NCBI RefSeq assembly: GCF_002812205.1
Contig: NZ_NPEA01000011.1
Coordinates: forward strand, 1-64,000
Direction: 5' to 3'
DNA from: Leptospira neocaledonica
GTDB lineage: Bacteria > Spirochaetota > Leptospiria > Leptospirales > Leptospiraceae
Length of the DNA stretch: 64,000 nucleotides
This document shows positions 1 to 8,568 of the stretch, piece after piece. Both the position numbers and the translations under genes were made by a program. Positions within the stretch are counted from its first letter, which is position 1; every line of letters begins with the position of its first letter. Under the pieces are notes generated by a model that saw only the letters and a program-made list of their open reading frames with translations, searched no databases and had not been told where the DNA came from.

Positions 1-2013
1 GGCAATATTACGCACCTGACCGGTTAGGTTGGATGCCATCGAGTTTACACTATCTGTTAAGTCTTTCCAGGTTCCAGCAACACCTTGCACATCTGCCTGC
101 CCGCCTAGTTTACCTTCTGTTCCCACCTCTCTTGCTACCCGGGTTACCTCGGAAGCGAATGAGTTCAACTGAACCACCATCGTGTTGATAGTCACTTTCA
201 GCTCCAGGATCTCTCCCTTTACGTCTACCGTGATCTTCTTAGATAAGTCACCTCGAGCTACTGCTGTCGTAACTTCGGCAATATTACGCACCTGACCGGT
301 TAGGTTGGATGCCATCGAGTTTACACTATCTGTTAAGTCTTTCCAGGTTCCCGCAACTCCTCGCACATATGCCTGTCCACCCAGTTTACCTTCTGTACCA
401 ACCTCTCTTGCAACCCGGGTTACCTCAGAAGCAAAAGAGTTCAACTGGTCCACCATCGTGTTGATAGTGTCTTTTAATTCGAGGATCTCTCCCTTAACAT
501 CCACTGTGATTTTCTTGGATAAGTCACCTGTTGCCACTGCTGTCGTAACTTCGGCAATATTACGCACCTGACCGGTTAGGTTGGATGCCATCGAGTTCAC
601 ACTATCTGTTAAGTCTTTCCAAGTTCCGGCAACCCCTTGCACGTCTGCTTGTCCACCCAGTTTACCTTCGGTTCCCACCTCTCTTGCTACCCGGGTTACC
701 TCAGAAGCAAATGAGTTCAACTGGTCCACCATCGTGTTGATGGTATCTTTTAATTCGAGGATCTCTCCCTTAACATCTACTGTGATCTTCTTAGATAAGT
801 CACCTCGTGCTACTGCTGTCGTAACTTCGGCAATATTACGCACCTGACCGGTTAGGTTCGATGCCATCGAATTCACACTATCAGTTAAGTCTTTCCAAGT
901 TCCCGCAACCCCTTGCACGTCCGCCTGTCCACCTAACTCTCCTTCGGTTCCCACCTCTCTTGCTACCCGGGTTACCTCCGAAGCAAACGAGTTCAACTGG
1001 TCCACCATCGTGTTGATGGTTTCTTTGAGTTCGAGGATCTCTCCCTTAACATCTACTGTGATCTTCTTAGATAAGTCACCTCGTGCTACTGCTGTCGTAA
1101 CTTCGGCAATATTACGCACCTGACCGGTTAGGTTCGATGCCATCGAGTTCACACTATCCGTTAAGTCCTTCCAAGTTCCCGCAACCCCTCGCACATCTGC
1201 CTGTCCACCTAGTTTACCTTCTGTTCCCACTTCTTTTGCTACCCGGGTTACCTCCGAAGCAAAAGAGTTCAACTGGTCCACCATCGTGTTGATTGTGTTT
1301 TTGAGTTCGAGAATCTCTCCCTTAACATCCACTGTGATTTTCTTGGATAAGTCACCTGTTGCCACAGCTTTTGTGACTTCTGCGATATCGCGCACCTGGC
1401 CAGTCAAGTTAGACGCCATTGAGTTCACACTATCCGTTAAGTCCTTCCAAGTTCCTGCAACTCCTCGCACATCTGCCTGTCCACCTAGTTTACCTTCTGT
1501 TCCCACTTCTTTTGCTACCCGGGTTACCTCGGAAGCAAAAGAGTTCAACTGGTCCACCATGATGTTTACAATCTTAGCAGTTCTAAAAAATTCTCCTTTA
1601 AGAGGTCTTCCGTCTATTTCCAAGGACATGTTTTGAGAAAGGTCACCGCCTGCGACCGCACCGATCACCCTCATTACTTCCGTATTCGGCTGCACCAAAT
1701 TTCCGATCAGAGAATTGATGGAATTCATACAAGTTCCCCAAGAACCTGTAGAAGAAATACCGCTCACCCTTTGGGAAATTTTACCCTCTTGTCCTACCTC
1801 GTTACTTATCCTTTCAAACTCTTTGACCATTCGATCGTTCTGGTCCATGATATCGTTCAATAAGTCTGAAATTTTACCCGCAATCCCCACTTGATCTAGA
1901 GGCATTCGTTTAGAAAAGTCCCCACGTTTAAACGCAGTGAGAACTTCCAATAATTGTTTCGGGTTTATAGAATCTTTTTCTTGTTTGGGATCTAATGTCG
2001 GGGCATTCTTCAT
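1..2013 (-). CDS. Poly-HAMP sensor kinase, N-terminal part (cut by window edge)
   Basis: The frame is open from an ATG at 2011-2013 to the left edge (671 codons, no stop). After a unique N-terminal ~60 residues and one divergent unit, a 92-residue unit repeats with a 276-bp period; the [16 protein letters not shown] start of each unit recurs near 1558, 1282, 1006, 730, 454 and 178. Each unit holds a HAMP signature ending [15 protein letters not shown]. No signal peptide or membrane segment is visible, so the protein should be cytosolic. Such arrays are known from hybrid histidine kinases of the Nik1/group III type, where HAMP units relay a signal to HisKA, HATPase and REC domains; those would lie left of the window and are inferred. 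A TAGGT ribosome site sits about 7 nt before the start. The repeats are nearly identical in DNA, which suggests recent duplication or gene conversion. Confidence 0.85.
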   Translation of the reverse strand, partial: MKNAPTLDPKQEKDSINPKQLLEVLTAFKRGDFSKRMPLDQVGIAGKISDLLNDIMDQNDRMVKEFERISNEVGQEGKISQRVSGISSTGSWGTCMNSINSLIGNLVQPNTEVMRVIGAVAGGDLSQNMSLEIDGRPLKGEFFRTAKIVNIMVDQLNSFASEVTRVAKEVGTEGKLGGQADVRGVAGTWKDLTDSVNSMASNLTGQVRDIAEVTKAVATGDLSKKITVDVKGEILELKNTINTMVDQLNSFASEVTRVAKEVGTEGKLGGQADVRGVAGTWKDLTDSVNSMASNLTGQVRNIAEVTTAVARGDLSKKITVDVKGEILELKETINTMVDQLNSFASEVTRVAREVGTEGELGGQADVQGVAGTWKDLTDSVNSMASNLTGQVRNIAEVTTAVARGDLSKKITVDVKGEILELKDTINTMVDQLNSFASEVTRVAREVGTEGKLGGQADVQGVAGTWKDLTDSVNSMASNLTGQVRNIAEVTTAVATGDLSKKITVDVKGEILELKDTINTMVDQLNSFASEVTRVAREVGTEGKLGGQAYVRGVAGTWKDLTDSVNSMASNLTGQVRNIAEVTTAVARGDLSKKITVDVKGEILELKVTINTMVVQLNSFASEVTRVAREVGTEGKLGGQADVQGVAGTWKDLTDSVNSMASNLTGQVRNIA

Positions 2014-2141
2014 GGTAGGACCTAAACCTATAATAAAAGGTTAATGTGCACAAAGGAGAATGATGACGTAAAAAGCAGGGAATAACAACAATAATTATTT
2101 CATAAATACATCGTAAGGATTAAGTTAAACGAAGAATTTTT

Positions 2142-2162
2142 CTGTCACAAGAAATGTGACAG
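2142..2162. promoter_or_regulatory. Perfect dyad upstream of the poly-HAMP gene
   Basis: CTGTCACA and TGTGACAG form a perfect 8-bp inverted repeat with a 5-nt spacer. It lies in the 195-bp gap between the response regulator stop and the poly-HAMP start. Neither side has a convincing T-run, so an operator is more likely than a terminator. The half-site resembles the CRP/FNR TGTGA element, but in the opposite arrangement. The binder is unknown. Confidence 0.4.
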
Positions 2163-2208
2163 AGGTCTATAAATATTAGAAAAACGAGTTATATCCAATC
2201 CTGGAAAT

Positions 2209-2841
2209 TTATTCCAGAAGTTTATGATCGTAAGCGTAACGAACTAGCTCTTGTGTGGATTTCAAACTCATCTTCTCGAAGATCCTAGCTCTGTATGTGT
2301 TTACCGTATTCACGCTTAAACCTAGATCTTCTGAAATGGATCGAACGTTCTTACCTTTTACGAGAAGCATAAGTATCTGAAATTCTCTTTCGGAAAGAGT
2401 TTCATGAGGAAGTCTGTCAGAAGGTTTAGAAAGTTCTCTTACCAACATCTCCGTAGCTTCTGGACTGATATATCTGGCACCATCTATCACTTTACGAACC
2501 GCGGAGATCAGTTCATCTCCTGCGCTTGCCTTAGTAATATAACCGGAGGCACCCGCCTTCAAAGCTCGGACTGCAAATCTATCTTCCGGATACATGCTTA
2601 GGATCAGTACCCTAGTATCCGGAGAGAGTTTATGAACATATTTTAATATATCCAAACCACTCATCATTGGCATATTGATGTCTAAGATCAACACTTGCAC
2701 GGATTGACTTGCAAGATAATCCAAAACCTGTTGGCCATTTTCCGCCTCATATACGATCTCTATATCTTCCTCTTCCGATAAGATCTTTCTTAAACCTTCT
2801 CGGATCAATAAATGATCATCAGCGATCAATGTGGAAATCAT
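2209..2841 (-). CDS. NarL/FixJ-family response regulator
   Basis: A 210-residue protein with an N-terminal receiver domain (about 1-120) and a C-terminal LuxR-type helix-turn-helix (about 145-205, LSEREFQILMLLVKGKNVR). The acidic pair is D8/D9, the likely phospho-acceptor is D54 in LILDINMP, and the conserved Ser/Thr and Lys are S82 and K104. It should bind DNA when phosphorylated by the histidine kinase encoded just upstream. The start ATG overlaps the kinase stop by 4 bp (ATGA), so the two are translationally coupled and form a cognate pair. Target genes cannot be seen. Confidence 0.93.
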   Translation of the reverse strand: MISTLIADDHLLIREGLRKILSEEEDIEIVYEAENGQQVLDYLASQSVQVLILDINMPMMSGLDILKYVHKLSPDTRVLILSMYPEDRFAVRALKAGASGYITKASAGDELISAVRKVIDGARYISPEATEMLVRELSKPSDRLPHETLSEREFQILMLLVKGKNVRSISEDLGLSVNTVNTYRARIFEKMSLKSTQELVRYAYDHKLLE

Positions 2842-4193
2842 AGGAACTCCTCCTTATTTCGATTTGAAACTGGTATTTTTACGATAACGCTAGTGCCTTT
2901 CTCGGATCCACCTGAGATAGAAACTTCGCCGCCCAAGACAACCGCCCTTTCTCGCATTCCAATAAGCCCGAGAGACTTAGATTGGTTCATCTTTTTAGGA
3001 TCTATTCCAATCCCGTTGTCCTGGATTTTTAAGATTAGAAATTGACCTTCTTCCAAACAGGTAATTTGAATAGAACTCGCCTTAGAATGCCTGGCTGCGT
3101 TAGTCAGTGCTTCCTGGAAAATTCGGAATAATGCAATGGACGCATCTTTTTCCAAAGAAAGAATTCCTACTGGGATCCGGATTTCGCAGCGAATTCCTGT
3201 CCTTTTTTCGAAATCTTTAGCGTACCATTCTATCCCCTCCAATAGCCCCAAATCCTCTAAAATTAAAGGCCTGAGCTCTGTGGCGATTCTTTGCACCGAT
3301 TCGATTCCCGAGTCAGCCACCTTGATCATGGACAGAAGTTCGGACACCACGGAATCAGAACTTTTCGATTTTTGAAAATTATTTTTTAATAATGTAAGAT
3401 CGATTTTAAGAACTGTTAATAATTGTCCTAGTTCGTCGTGAATTTCCCTAGCGATCAAGAGCCTTTCTTCTTCCCTCACCTCTTGTAGTCTGGCAGACAA
3501 AGCTCTTAATTGTTCTCCCGAGGTTTTTAAGTGATTTTCGGAATCCCTTCTTTCAAAAACTCTTCCTATCTGAGAACTGATATGGGAAACCGCTTCGAAA
3601 AAAGAAGGATCGGTGGATTTATTTCCGGAGTAAAATTCTAAAACGCCGACTAAATTTTCTTTTACTAAAATAGGAATTCCAATTGCAGCTTCGATCCCAG
3701 ACTTAAGAGAAAGTGTTTTCATTTCTCCTTTTAGATAAGAAGGAAAGTTTTCGAGTAGTATTGGTTTTCTGCCGCTTCTTACTCTTTCGGAAAGAATAGA
3801 TTCTTCCTTTTTAGATCTGGTCCTTAATAAATTTCTAAATTCTTTTAGGGACTTCTCTTCTCTGGAAAAGGAGATGGAAGAATATTCCGGTCTTTCTGAA
3901 TCCTCTAACACTAAACATACAAGACCAAGTTTCCAATCCGCGATCGCGCAGATTCGATCTACCGAAAATTGCAGCACCGATTCCACATCATTTGCTTCAT
4001 TTGCGGCAGTAGCTACCTGTTGTAAAAGATTTAGAACCGAGATCTTTTTTAAGAGTTCGTCTTTTGTGTTTTGATCTTCTGGATTAGATATATCGACAGG
4101 ATCTTCTTTGGAAAATCCTTCGAATTCATGAGGGAGAGGTTCGGAGAAGGAACCGTAACTCGGCTCTTGGTCGATATTCGAAAAGCCTTGCAC
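2838..4193 (-). CDS. GAF-domain sensor histidine kinase (HisKA_3 type)
   Basis: A 451-residue soluble kinase. An N-terminal hydrophilic segment is followed by a GAF domain (about 45-215), a short coiled coil (220-245), a HisKA_3 dimerisation domain with H252 in REIHDELGQ, and a C-terminal HATPase with NAARHSKA (N box) and DNGIGIDP (G1 box). No membrane segment is visible, so it likely senses a cytosolic ligand or redox state through GAF. It belongs to the NarX/LiaS/DegS kinase class that pairs with NarL-type regulators, which fits the overlapping regulator gene downstream. The ligand cannot be predicted. Confidence 0.92.
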   Translation of the reverse strand: MQGFSNIDQEPSYGSFSEPLPHEFEGFSKEDPVDISNPEDQNTKDELLKKISVLNLLQQVATAANEANDVESVLQFSVDRICAIADWKLGLVCLVLEDSERPEYSSISFSREEKSLKEFRNLLRTRSKKEESILSERVRSGRKPILLENFPSYLKGEMKTLSLKSGIEAAIGIPILVKENLVGVLEFYSGNKSTDPSFFEAVSHISSQIGRVFERRDSENHLKTSGEQLRALSARLQEVREEERLLIAREIHDELGQLLTVLKIDLTLLKNNFQKSKSSDSVVSELLSMIKVADSGIESVQRIATELRPLILEDLGLLEGIEWYAKDFEKRTGIRCEIRIPVGILSLEKDASIALFRIFQEALTNAARHSKASSIQITCLEEGQFLILKIQDNGIGIDPKKMNQSKSLGLIGMRERAVVLGGEVSISGGSEKGTSVIVKIPVSNRNKEEFL

Positions 4194-4316
4194 CCCGCGA
4201 TTATCCGATTAAAATTTTTATCTTTCAATCTGTTTTTTCACCTAACAATGAAGAAAAGGAAAATAGTAATGAATTAGATCGAAAGAGGTAGTGATATAAA
4301 ATAAGAGAGAATATTC

Positions 4317-5465
4317 CTATTTTTTAAAGAATAAATGGATATAAGAAGGTTTTACCTGTTTCCCCGAAAACTCTATACCTAAATCTTCCTTTCTCTCCCT
4401 GAGCTTCTGATACAGGGTTCCTCCGTTATATAACGCTTCTACTTCTAAAACGATCCCGTTATTCGGATCCCCACCGGAGGTTTCGCTTACTCGATTCACT
4501 CCTTGTATAGTCCGTATAATCCCTTGTACATCTTTATCCAAGTAATCATCGTAACCTAGTCCGTCTATTTTGATCCGGATCAGGTTTCCAGGTTTCCATT
4601 TATTAGAGATCTGTTCTTTAATTTTAGGATAAGCTTTTTCCACCGATCTTTTGATAGACTCTTGGATGCCGGTGTTCGGATTGATATGAGGGGAAACTCC
4701 GGAAGAATTATCCGCGGCGATGATCCTTGCAGTATTTACATCAAAAATTTTGAATCTAAGAACGGATTGGTAAGAATGAAGTCCTGTATCTTCTATTCTT
4801 CCTAGATCAGTGACCTCTGTTTGACCCACGAGTAAAATCTGAGCCTCGGATTCGCTAGCCAAAGATAATATTTTGTCTTCAAAAGAATGTTCAGAAAAAG
4901 CCGCCGAATCCTTCTTCCCTTCTTTAAAAAGAACACGGTAGAATTGTTTTTTATCTAAAAAGTCAAAATCCGAGAAAATCCTTACGATCTCATTCTCAGT
5001 GATCCCGATCTTCTCCTTTATATTTTGTTTTCCTAATATTCTTTCTTCTATGAATACTAAAAACTTGGGCTTTCCTATATCCTTATATCTTTCTTTCAAA
5101 GCGTCCTGAATCGCCTTTTGGTTCACTTTACCTTTGGCATCGATTTCCAAGAGCCCGGTCGCTAATTTACGAGTTGGACCAATTTTAGAATATTCTAATA
5201 CAAAGCCTTCTACGGAGGAATTTATGATACTATCCTTCAATTTGCCGCTGATGACTTGGGTTGATCCTTGGATTAATTCTCCCAGGCCATTCTCCAAAAT
5301 TTTTCGTTTTGCATTTAATTCTAATTCTTCTTCATTTTTGCCCTGAATGTTTTGTACATATACAAACTCGTCCCTGGAGTCTTTTACGGAAGAAAGGCAG
5401 GAAATTAAAAATGCAAAGGATAGAAAAAAGAAAAAGGGATTAATAGGAAGGAATTTGAATTTCAT
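4317..5465 (-). CDS. Lipoprotein with LPP20/FlgT-like N-terminal region
   Basis: A 382-residue protein starting with a hydrophobic signal peptide that ends in LISC, a lipobox with C23 as the probable acylated cysteine. The next ~110 residues (RKILENGLGELIQGS, then GFVLEYSKIG and AKGKVNQKAI) follow the helix-strand pattern of LPP20/FlgT-type domains; this fold assignment is inferred. The rest is unrecognised and contains a segment (about 185-260) like a domain testing membership of stress or secretion lipoproteins. It stands alone between the kinase pair and the OsmC gene. Function is unknown; the product should face the periplasm or the outer membrane. Confidence 0.72.
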   Translation of the reverse strand: MKFKFLPINPFFFFLSFAFLISCLSSVKDSRDEFVYVQNIQGKNEEELELNAKRKILENGLGELIQGSTQVISGKLKDSIINSSVEGFVLEYSKIGPTRKLATGLLEIDAKGKVNQKAIQDALKERYKDIGKPKFLVFIEERILGKQNIKEKIGITENEIVRIFSDFDFLDKKQFYRVLFKEGKKDSAAFSEHSFEDKILSLASESEAQILLVGQTEVTDLGRIEDTGLHSYQSVLRFKIFDVNTARIIAADNSSGVSPHINPNTGIQESIKRSVEKAYPKIKEQISNKWKPGNLIRIKIDGLGYDDYLDKDVQGIIRTIQGVNRVSETSGGDPNNGIVLEVEALYNGGTLYQKLRERKEDLGIEFSGKQVKPSYIHLFFKK

Positions 5466-5557
5466 AGGATCGAAAGGATCTTTTCGACTTATTGGACCTC
5501 GTTTTCCGGCTTTCCGTTTCCAAAAGAACCTAAAGGAAAGCTTGGAAAATTTTTATT

Positions 5558-5950
5558 TTAGCCCAGTTTGGTTTCGATCTGAATCGGATGAGTTAGGGTT
5601 TTATGAACAGGGCAAGCGTTCGCAACCTGTAGAAGTCTCTCTCTTTCCTGTTCGCTCAAATTACCTTCCAGTTTTACGATCCTTTGGATCTCTGTATGAT
5701 CCGTCCACTTAGTGAGATTTAGTTCCACGATCACTTGCTTCAGATCCATTTTTTTTCTTTGGGCATACATTCTGACTGTAATGTCAGTGCAAGCCCCCAA
5801 GGAAAGAAGAAGGAATTCATGAGGAGAAGGTCCCAGGTCCCCTCCACCATCTTCTTTGGATTCGTCCGCGATTAACTCGTGGTTTTTACTACGAAGGATT
5901 GTTTTGTAATTTTCTGGAGTGCTGAGTACCGTAACTTCTAGATCGCTCAT
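5558..5950 (-). CDS. OsmC/Ohr-family peroxide-reducing protein
   Basis: A 130-residue protein with the family's two redox cysteines: C54 in LSLGACTDITVRMYA and C113 in NACPVHKTL. The length and the PSPHEFLLLSLGAC block match OsmC/YhfA-type proteins, which reduce organic hydroperoxides through a thiol pair with a dithiol donor. The YhfA-like C-terminus (CPVHKTLTHP) suggests the general OsmC subgroup rather than Ohr. It is transcribed alone, about 100 bp downstream of the MFS operon. An oxidative-stress role is compatible with the nearby SoxR locus, but no shared operator was seen. Confidence 0.9.
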   Translation of the reverse strand: MSDLEVTVLSTPENYKTILRSKNHELIADESKEDGGGDLGPSPHEFLLLSLGACTDITVRMYAQRKKMDLKQVIVELNLTKWTDHTEIQRIVKLEGNLSEQERERLLQVANACPVHKTLTHPIQIETKLG

Positions 5951-6052
5951 AAGATAAGAAGAATGAGAAATCCACTTTTAAATGCAATCTTAAATCGGAC
6001 TTTGGAATTTCAAGGAAGAAGAGTCAGCCTTCTTCCCTGAAAAATAGATCCA

Positions 6053-7312
6053 TTAAGCCTCGGTAGGAAGTACCACTTCCGATTCACCTTTAACTGGGGC
6101 TGGGTGTTTAGAAGAAACGTATTCGTTCACCTTATACATGATCGCAACAGTGATCAAAATGGCCACAATCACAACATAACCCAGATTGGGATAACCTTGG
6201 ATATAGCCGCTTGGGGTTTGGACCACGATTAATCCAGCCGCGTAAGAAGCAATCCCACCGGATAATTGCTGCAGAGAAGAACTGATCGCCATATAAGCCC
6301 CTCTATCTCTAAGCTCAGGCATCGCAGAATTTAATGCTTGAGCCGAAATCACTCTACCTGTAATCACCACGAATAACGCAGAGTTGATCAATATTACAAA
6401 CCAAAGGGGAGTAATCCCCATTGCAGTGTAGTAGAAAAGTATCCCGCAAGCGATTAAAGAAGAAATAAGGAACACGGGATATTTTCCGAATTTGTCCGCT
6501 GCTCTTCCTATCAAAGGACCTGCAGCCATACTTACAACTCCGGTCACAAAATACACTAAAGGAAGATCTTCTAAAGTAATTCCTAAATTATGAACACTGA
6601 ATGCAGAACCGAAAGGCATAAGCATATATCCTCCGGTTGCAAGAAGCATGGTCGCCAAAAATCCGGGAAGATAATTCGAATTTCCAGCGGTTGTAACCAA
6701 ATGTTTGATCGCCTTATTCTCCGTTTTTTCGCTCAGGTGAGAAACGATAGGTTGCAATTTAAAAGTGGCCGCAATTCCTACTAGACCACTAATAATAGCG
6801 ATCATCCAAAAGGGCGACTGCCATCCCCAAAGATTGGAGAAAAACACCCCGATCGGAAGACCAAAAACTTGGCTAGCAGCAAATGCTGTCATCACGAGTC
6901 CCATCACTCGTCCTCTGGCTTCCATAGGAAATAGATCTGCAATGATAGCAAAGCTGATAGAAGCGATTACACCACCGAAAATTCCGGTGACTATCCTTGC
7001 AAATAGTAGAAATTCGTAATTTGGTGCGATTCCACACAGAACCGTCCCAAAAACGAAACCACTATAAAAGAATAGTAGCATCTTTTTACGATCGAATCTG
7101 TCCGCAAAACCAGCGGCTAAAATCCCGGAAATCCCAGCGCTGAAAGCATAAGCGGAAACTACCAGACCGAATTTGGTTGTGGAAATTTTCAGCTGATCCA
7201 TGACCTGAACTCCTAACGGAGATAAGATCATAAAATCAAGCACCACTGTGAATTGGATAAATGCCAATAAGGCGACTACAAAGATTTGGTATTTACTAAA
7301 CGTAAATTTCAT
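6053..7312 (-). CDS. MFS transporter (drug:H+ antiporter-like, AraJ type)
   Basis: A 419-residue protein with about 12 hydrophobic segments. It has the MFS loop 2-3 signature GFADRFDRKKM and a matching loop in the second half (GRAADKFGKYP). The N-terminal segment QFTVVLDFMILSPLG is typical of arabinose/sugar or drug efflux MFS members. It starts 14 bp after the flavin reductase stop, so the two genes form an operon. A SoxR-type promoter precedes the operon, so the likely role is export of redox-cycling or other toxic compounds. The substrate is unproven. Confidence 0.9.
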   Translation of the reverse strand: MKFTFSKYQIFVVALLAFIQFTVVLDFMILSPLGVQVMDQLKISTTKFGLVVSAYAFSAGISGILAAGFADRFDRKKMLLFFYSGFVFGTVLCGIAPNYEFLLFARIVTGIFGGVIASISFAIIADLFPMEARGRVMGLVMTAFAASQVFGLPIGVFFSNLWGWQSPFWMIAIISGLVGIAATFKLQPIVSHLSEKTENKAIKHLVTTAGNSNYLPGFLATMLLATGGYMLMPFGSAFSVHNLGITLEDLPLVYFVTGVVSMAAGPLIGRAADKFGKYPVFLISSLIACGILFYYTAMGITPLWFVILINSALFVVITGRVISAQALNSAMPELRDRGAYMAISSSLQQLSGGIASYAAGLIVVQTPSGYIQGYPNLGYVVIVAILITVAIMYKVNEYVSSKHPAPVKGESEVVLPTEA

Positions 7313-7326
7313 ATTTATTCCTTAAA

Positions 7327-7923
7327 CTAGGACCTCAGAACGGATCGTGGGAAATTCATTCTAGCTTGTTTCAAAACGTTTCCCCACCAATACAATTCAT
7401 TTAATAATTTCTCAGCCGAAGAAGCGTAACGAAATTCCTCCGTGGGTCTTCCGTTATGGAACCTGGCATGAGCCCAATGAAAACTAACACAGTCTCGAAT
7501 GGTGGTCATCCTTAATTCCGCAAATACGTTGCGAAGTTGCTCCACCGCTCTTAAACCGCCGGAACTTCCTCCATAGGAAACAAATCCAAGAGGCTTCGCA
7601 TTCCATTCTTCATGAAGTGAGTCAATTGCCAACTTTAAATAAGCAGGATATCCATGGTTATACTCCGGTGTAATTACTACGAAAGCATCCGCTTCCGCAA
7701 TTCTATCCGAGAATATGGGAAGATCCGAGTCCATATCCTTTGACATGTCCCAAGGTAGGGAAAATTCGGAAAGATCGATTAAATCCGTTTCAAATCTGTA
7801 ATCTTGTTTTGAGATCTCTTCGAACCATTTTGCAACTGTTTCTCCGAATCTACCTTTTCTGGTACTAGCTAATATAATTCCTAATCTCAGACTTGCGCCG
7901 GTACTGATCTTTTCTAATAACAT
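7327..7923 (-). CDS. NADPH-dependent FMN reductase family protein
   Basis: A 198-residue flavodoxin-fold protein. The phosphate-binding loop is in LASTRKGRFGE (about 19-29). The flavin-binding loop PEYNHGYPAYLKLAIDSL follows near residue 90 and YGGSSGGLRA near 120. Members (ChrR/YieF/SsuE-like) bind FMN and reduce quinones, chromate or azo compounds with NAD(P)H. It is first in an operon with an MFS exporter and lies divergent from a SoxR-like regulator; an excellent SoxR box is placed in its promoter. The inferred role is two-electron reduction of redox-cycling compounds as part of a SoxR regulon. Confidence 0.9.
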   Translation of the reverse strand: MLLEKISTGASLRLGIILASTRKGRFGETVAKWFEEISKQDYRFETDLIDLSEFSLPWDMSKDMDSDLPIFSDRIAEADAFVVITPEYNHGYPAYLKLAIDSLHEEWNAKPLGFVSYGGSSGGLRAVEQLRNVFAELRMTTIRDCVSFHWAHARFHNGRPTEEFRYASSAEKLLNELYWWGNVLKQARMNFPRSVLRS

Positions 7924-7955
7924 TATAGAACGCCCTTCTTCATTTCAGTGAGCAT

Positions 7956-7986
7956 ATTCTACAAGTTAAAGTGAACTTGAAGTAAA
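7956..7986 (-). promoter_or_regulatory. SoxR-box promoter of the FMN reductase-MFS operon
   Basis: Read on the minus strand there is a -35 TTTACT, a 19-bp spacer and a -10 TAGAAT. A 19-bp spacer is the hallmark of MerR-family promoters. The spacer begins TCAAGTT, the same left half as the enterobacterial soxS box (TTTACCTCAAGTT as remembered), and carries the dyad CAAGTT/AACTTG. The predicted transcript starts about 25 nt before the ATG at 7923. Confidence 0.75.
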
Positions 7987-8052
7987 GAGTCTGGAGTGGT
8001 TTTTTTGCAATTTTTCGGGAAAAAAAATCTAAAATGTTTGTGCTCAAATCCC

Positions 8053-8098
8053 AGTTTAGATAGAATCTAAACTTAAAGCTTACTTAAAGTTTAGATTC
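8053..8098. promoter_or_regulatory. Overlapping inverted repeats before soxR
   Basis: Three copies of the heptamer TTTAGAT (both orientations) make two perfect dyads: AGTTTAGAT/ATCTAAACT (8053-8073, 3-nt spacer) and GAATCTAAACTT/AAGTTTAGATTC (8063-8074 and 8087-8098, 12-nt spacer). The second ends 11 nt before the soxR start. It may be an operator or a switching hairpin in the leader. It does not look like the SoxR box on the other side. Confidence 0.5.
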
Positions 8099-8109
8099 GA
8101 GGGAATACT

Positions 8110-8568
8110 ATGGATAAGGATGAATTTTTAAGTATAGGACAGGTCTCCAAAAGAAGCGGAGTAGCCTCCTCTGCATTACGTTTTTATGAAGAAAGAGGAC
8201 TGATCCGCTCCGTAAGAGCAGGTTCGGGTCATAGGCAATATCCCAGACATGTTTTAAGAAGGATCGCATTCGTTGTATTCGCCCAAAGAGTGGGACTCTC
8301 CCTGGACGAGATTGCCGCTGAAATAGCAAAACTTCCCGAAGATCATACTCCTAACGGGCAAGACTGGTCCAAACTTTCCAAAACATGGAGTTTACGTATT
8401 GAGGAGAAGATAGCGGAACTTCACAGATTAAAAAACGGACTCTCCGTTTGTATAGGTTGCGGCTGCCTTTCTCTTCTCACTTGTAAATTAGCCAACCCAC
8501 AAGACAAACTAGGAAGATATGGAAGCGGACCTTTACGTTGGATGGGCAAACCTAAAAAACAAACTTAA
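8110..8568 (+). CDS. soxR: Redox-sensing MerR-family regulator SoxR
   Basis: A 152-residue protein with a MerR helix-turn-helix at the N-terminus (SIGQVSKRSGVASSALRFYEERGL), a dimerisation helix, and the cysteine cluster CIGCGCLSLLTC near residues 117-128. This CX2CXCX5C pattern binds the [2Fe-2S] cluster in SoxR, which activates transcription when oxidised. Length and the C-terminal NPQDKLG block match SoxR. A GAGGG ribosome site lies 6 nt before the ATG. It is divergent from an FMN reductase-MFS operon bearing a SoxR-box promoter, so control of efflux and reduction rather than of soxS is expected. Its 3' end overlaps the convergent REC-kinase gene by 4 bp. Confidence 0.94.
   Translation: MDKDEFLSIGQVSKRSGVASSALRFYEERGLIRSVRAGSGHRQYPRHVLRRIAFVVFAQRVGLSLDEIAAEIAKLPEDHTPNGQDWSKLSKTWSLRIEEKIAELHRLKNGLSVCIGCGCLSLLTCKLANPQDKLGRYGSGPLRWMGKPKKQT

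Noticed and set aside
1..1600. Periodic repeats that might be a CRISPR or satellite array
   Set aside because: The period is 276 bp, in frame and fully coding; there are no short direct repeats with unique spacers.
305..1863. Repeated plus-strand reading frames of 76-116 codons that look alike
   Set aside because: They are the antisense of the minus-strand HAMP repeats. The minus frame runs without stop for 671 codons and has real HAMP motifs.
5347..5712. 121-codon plus-strand frame across the lipoprotein and OsmC genes
   Set aside because: It overlaps two convincing minus-strand genes and has no recognisable content.
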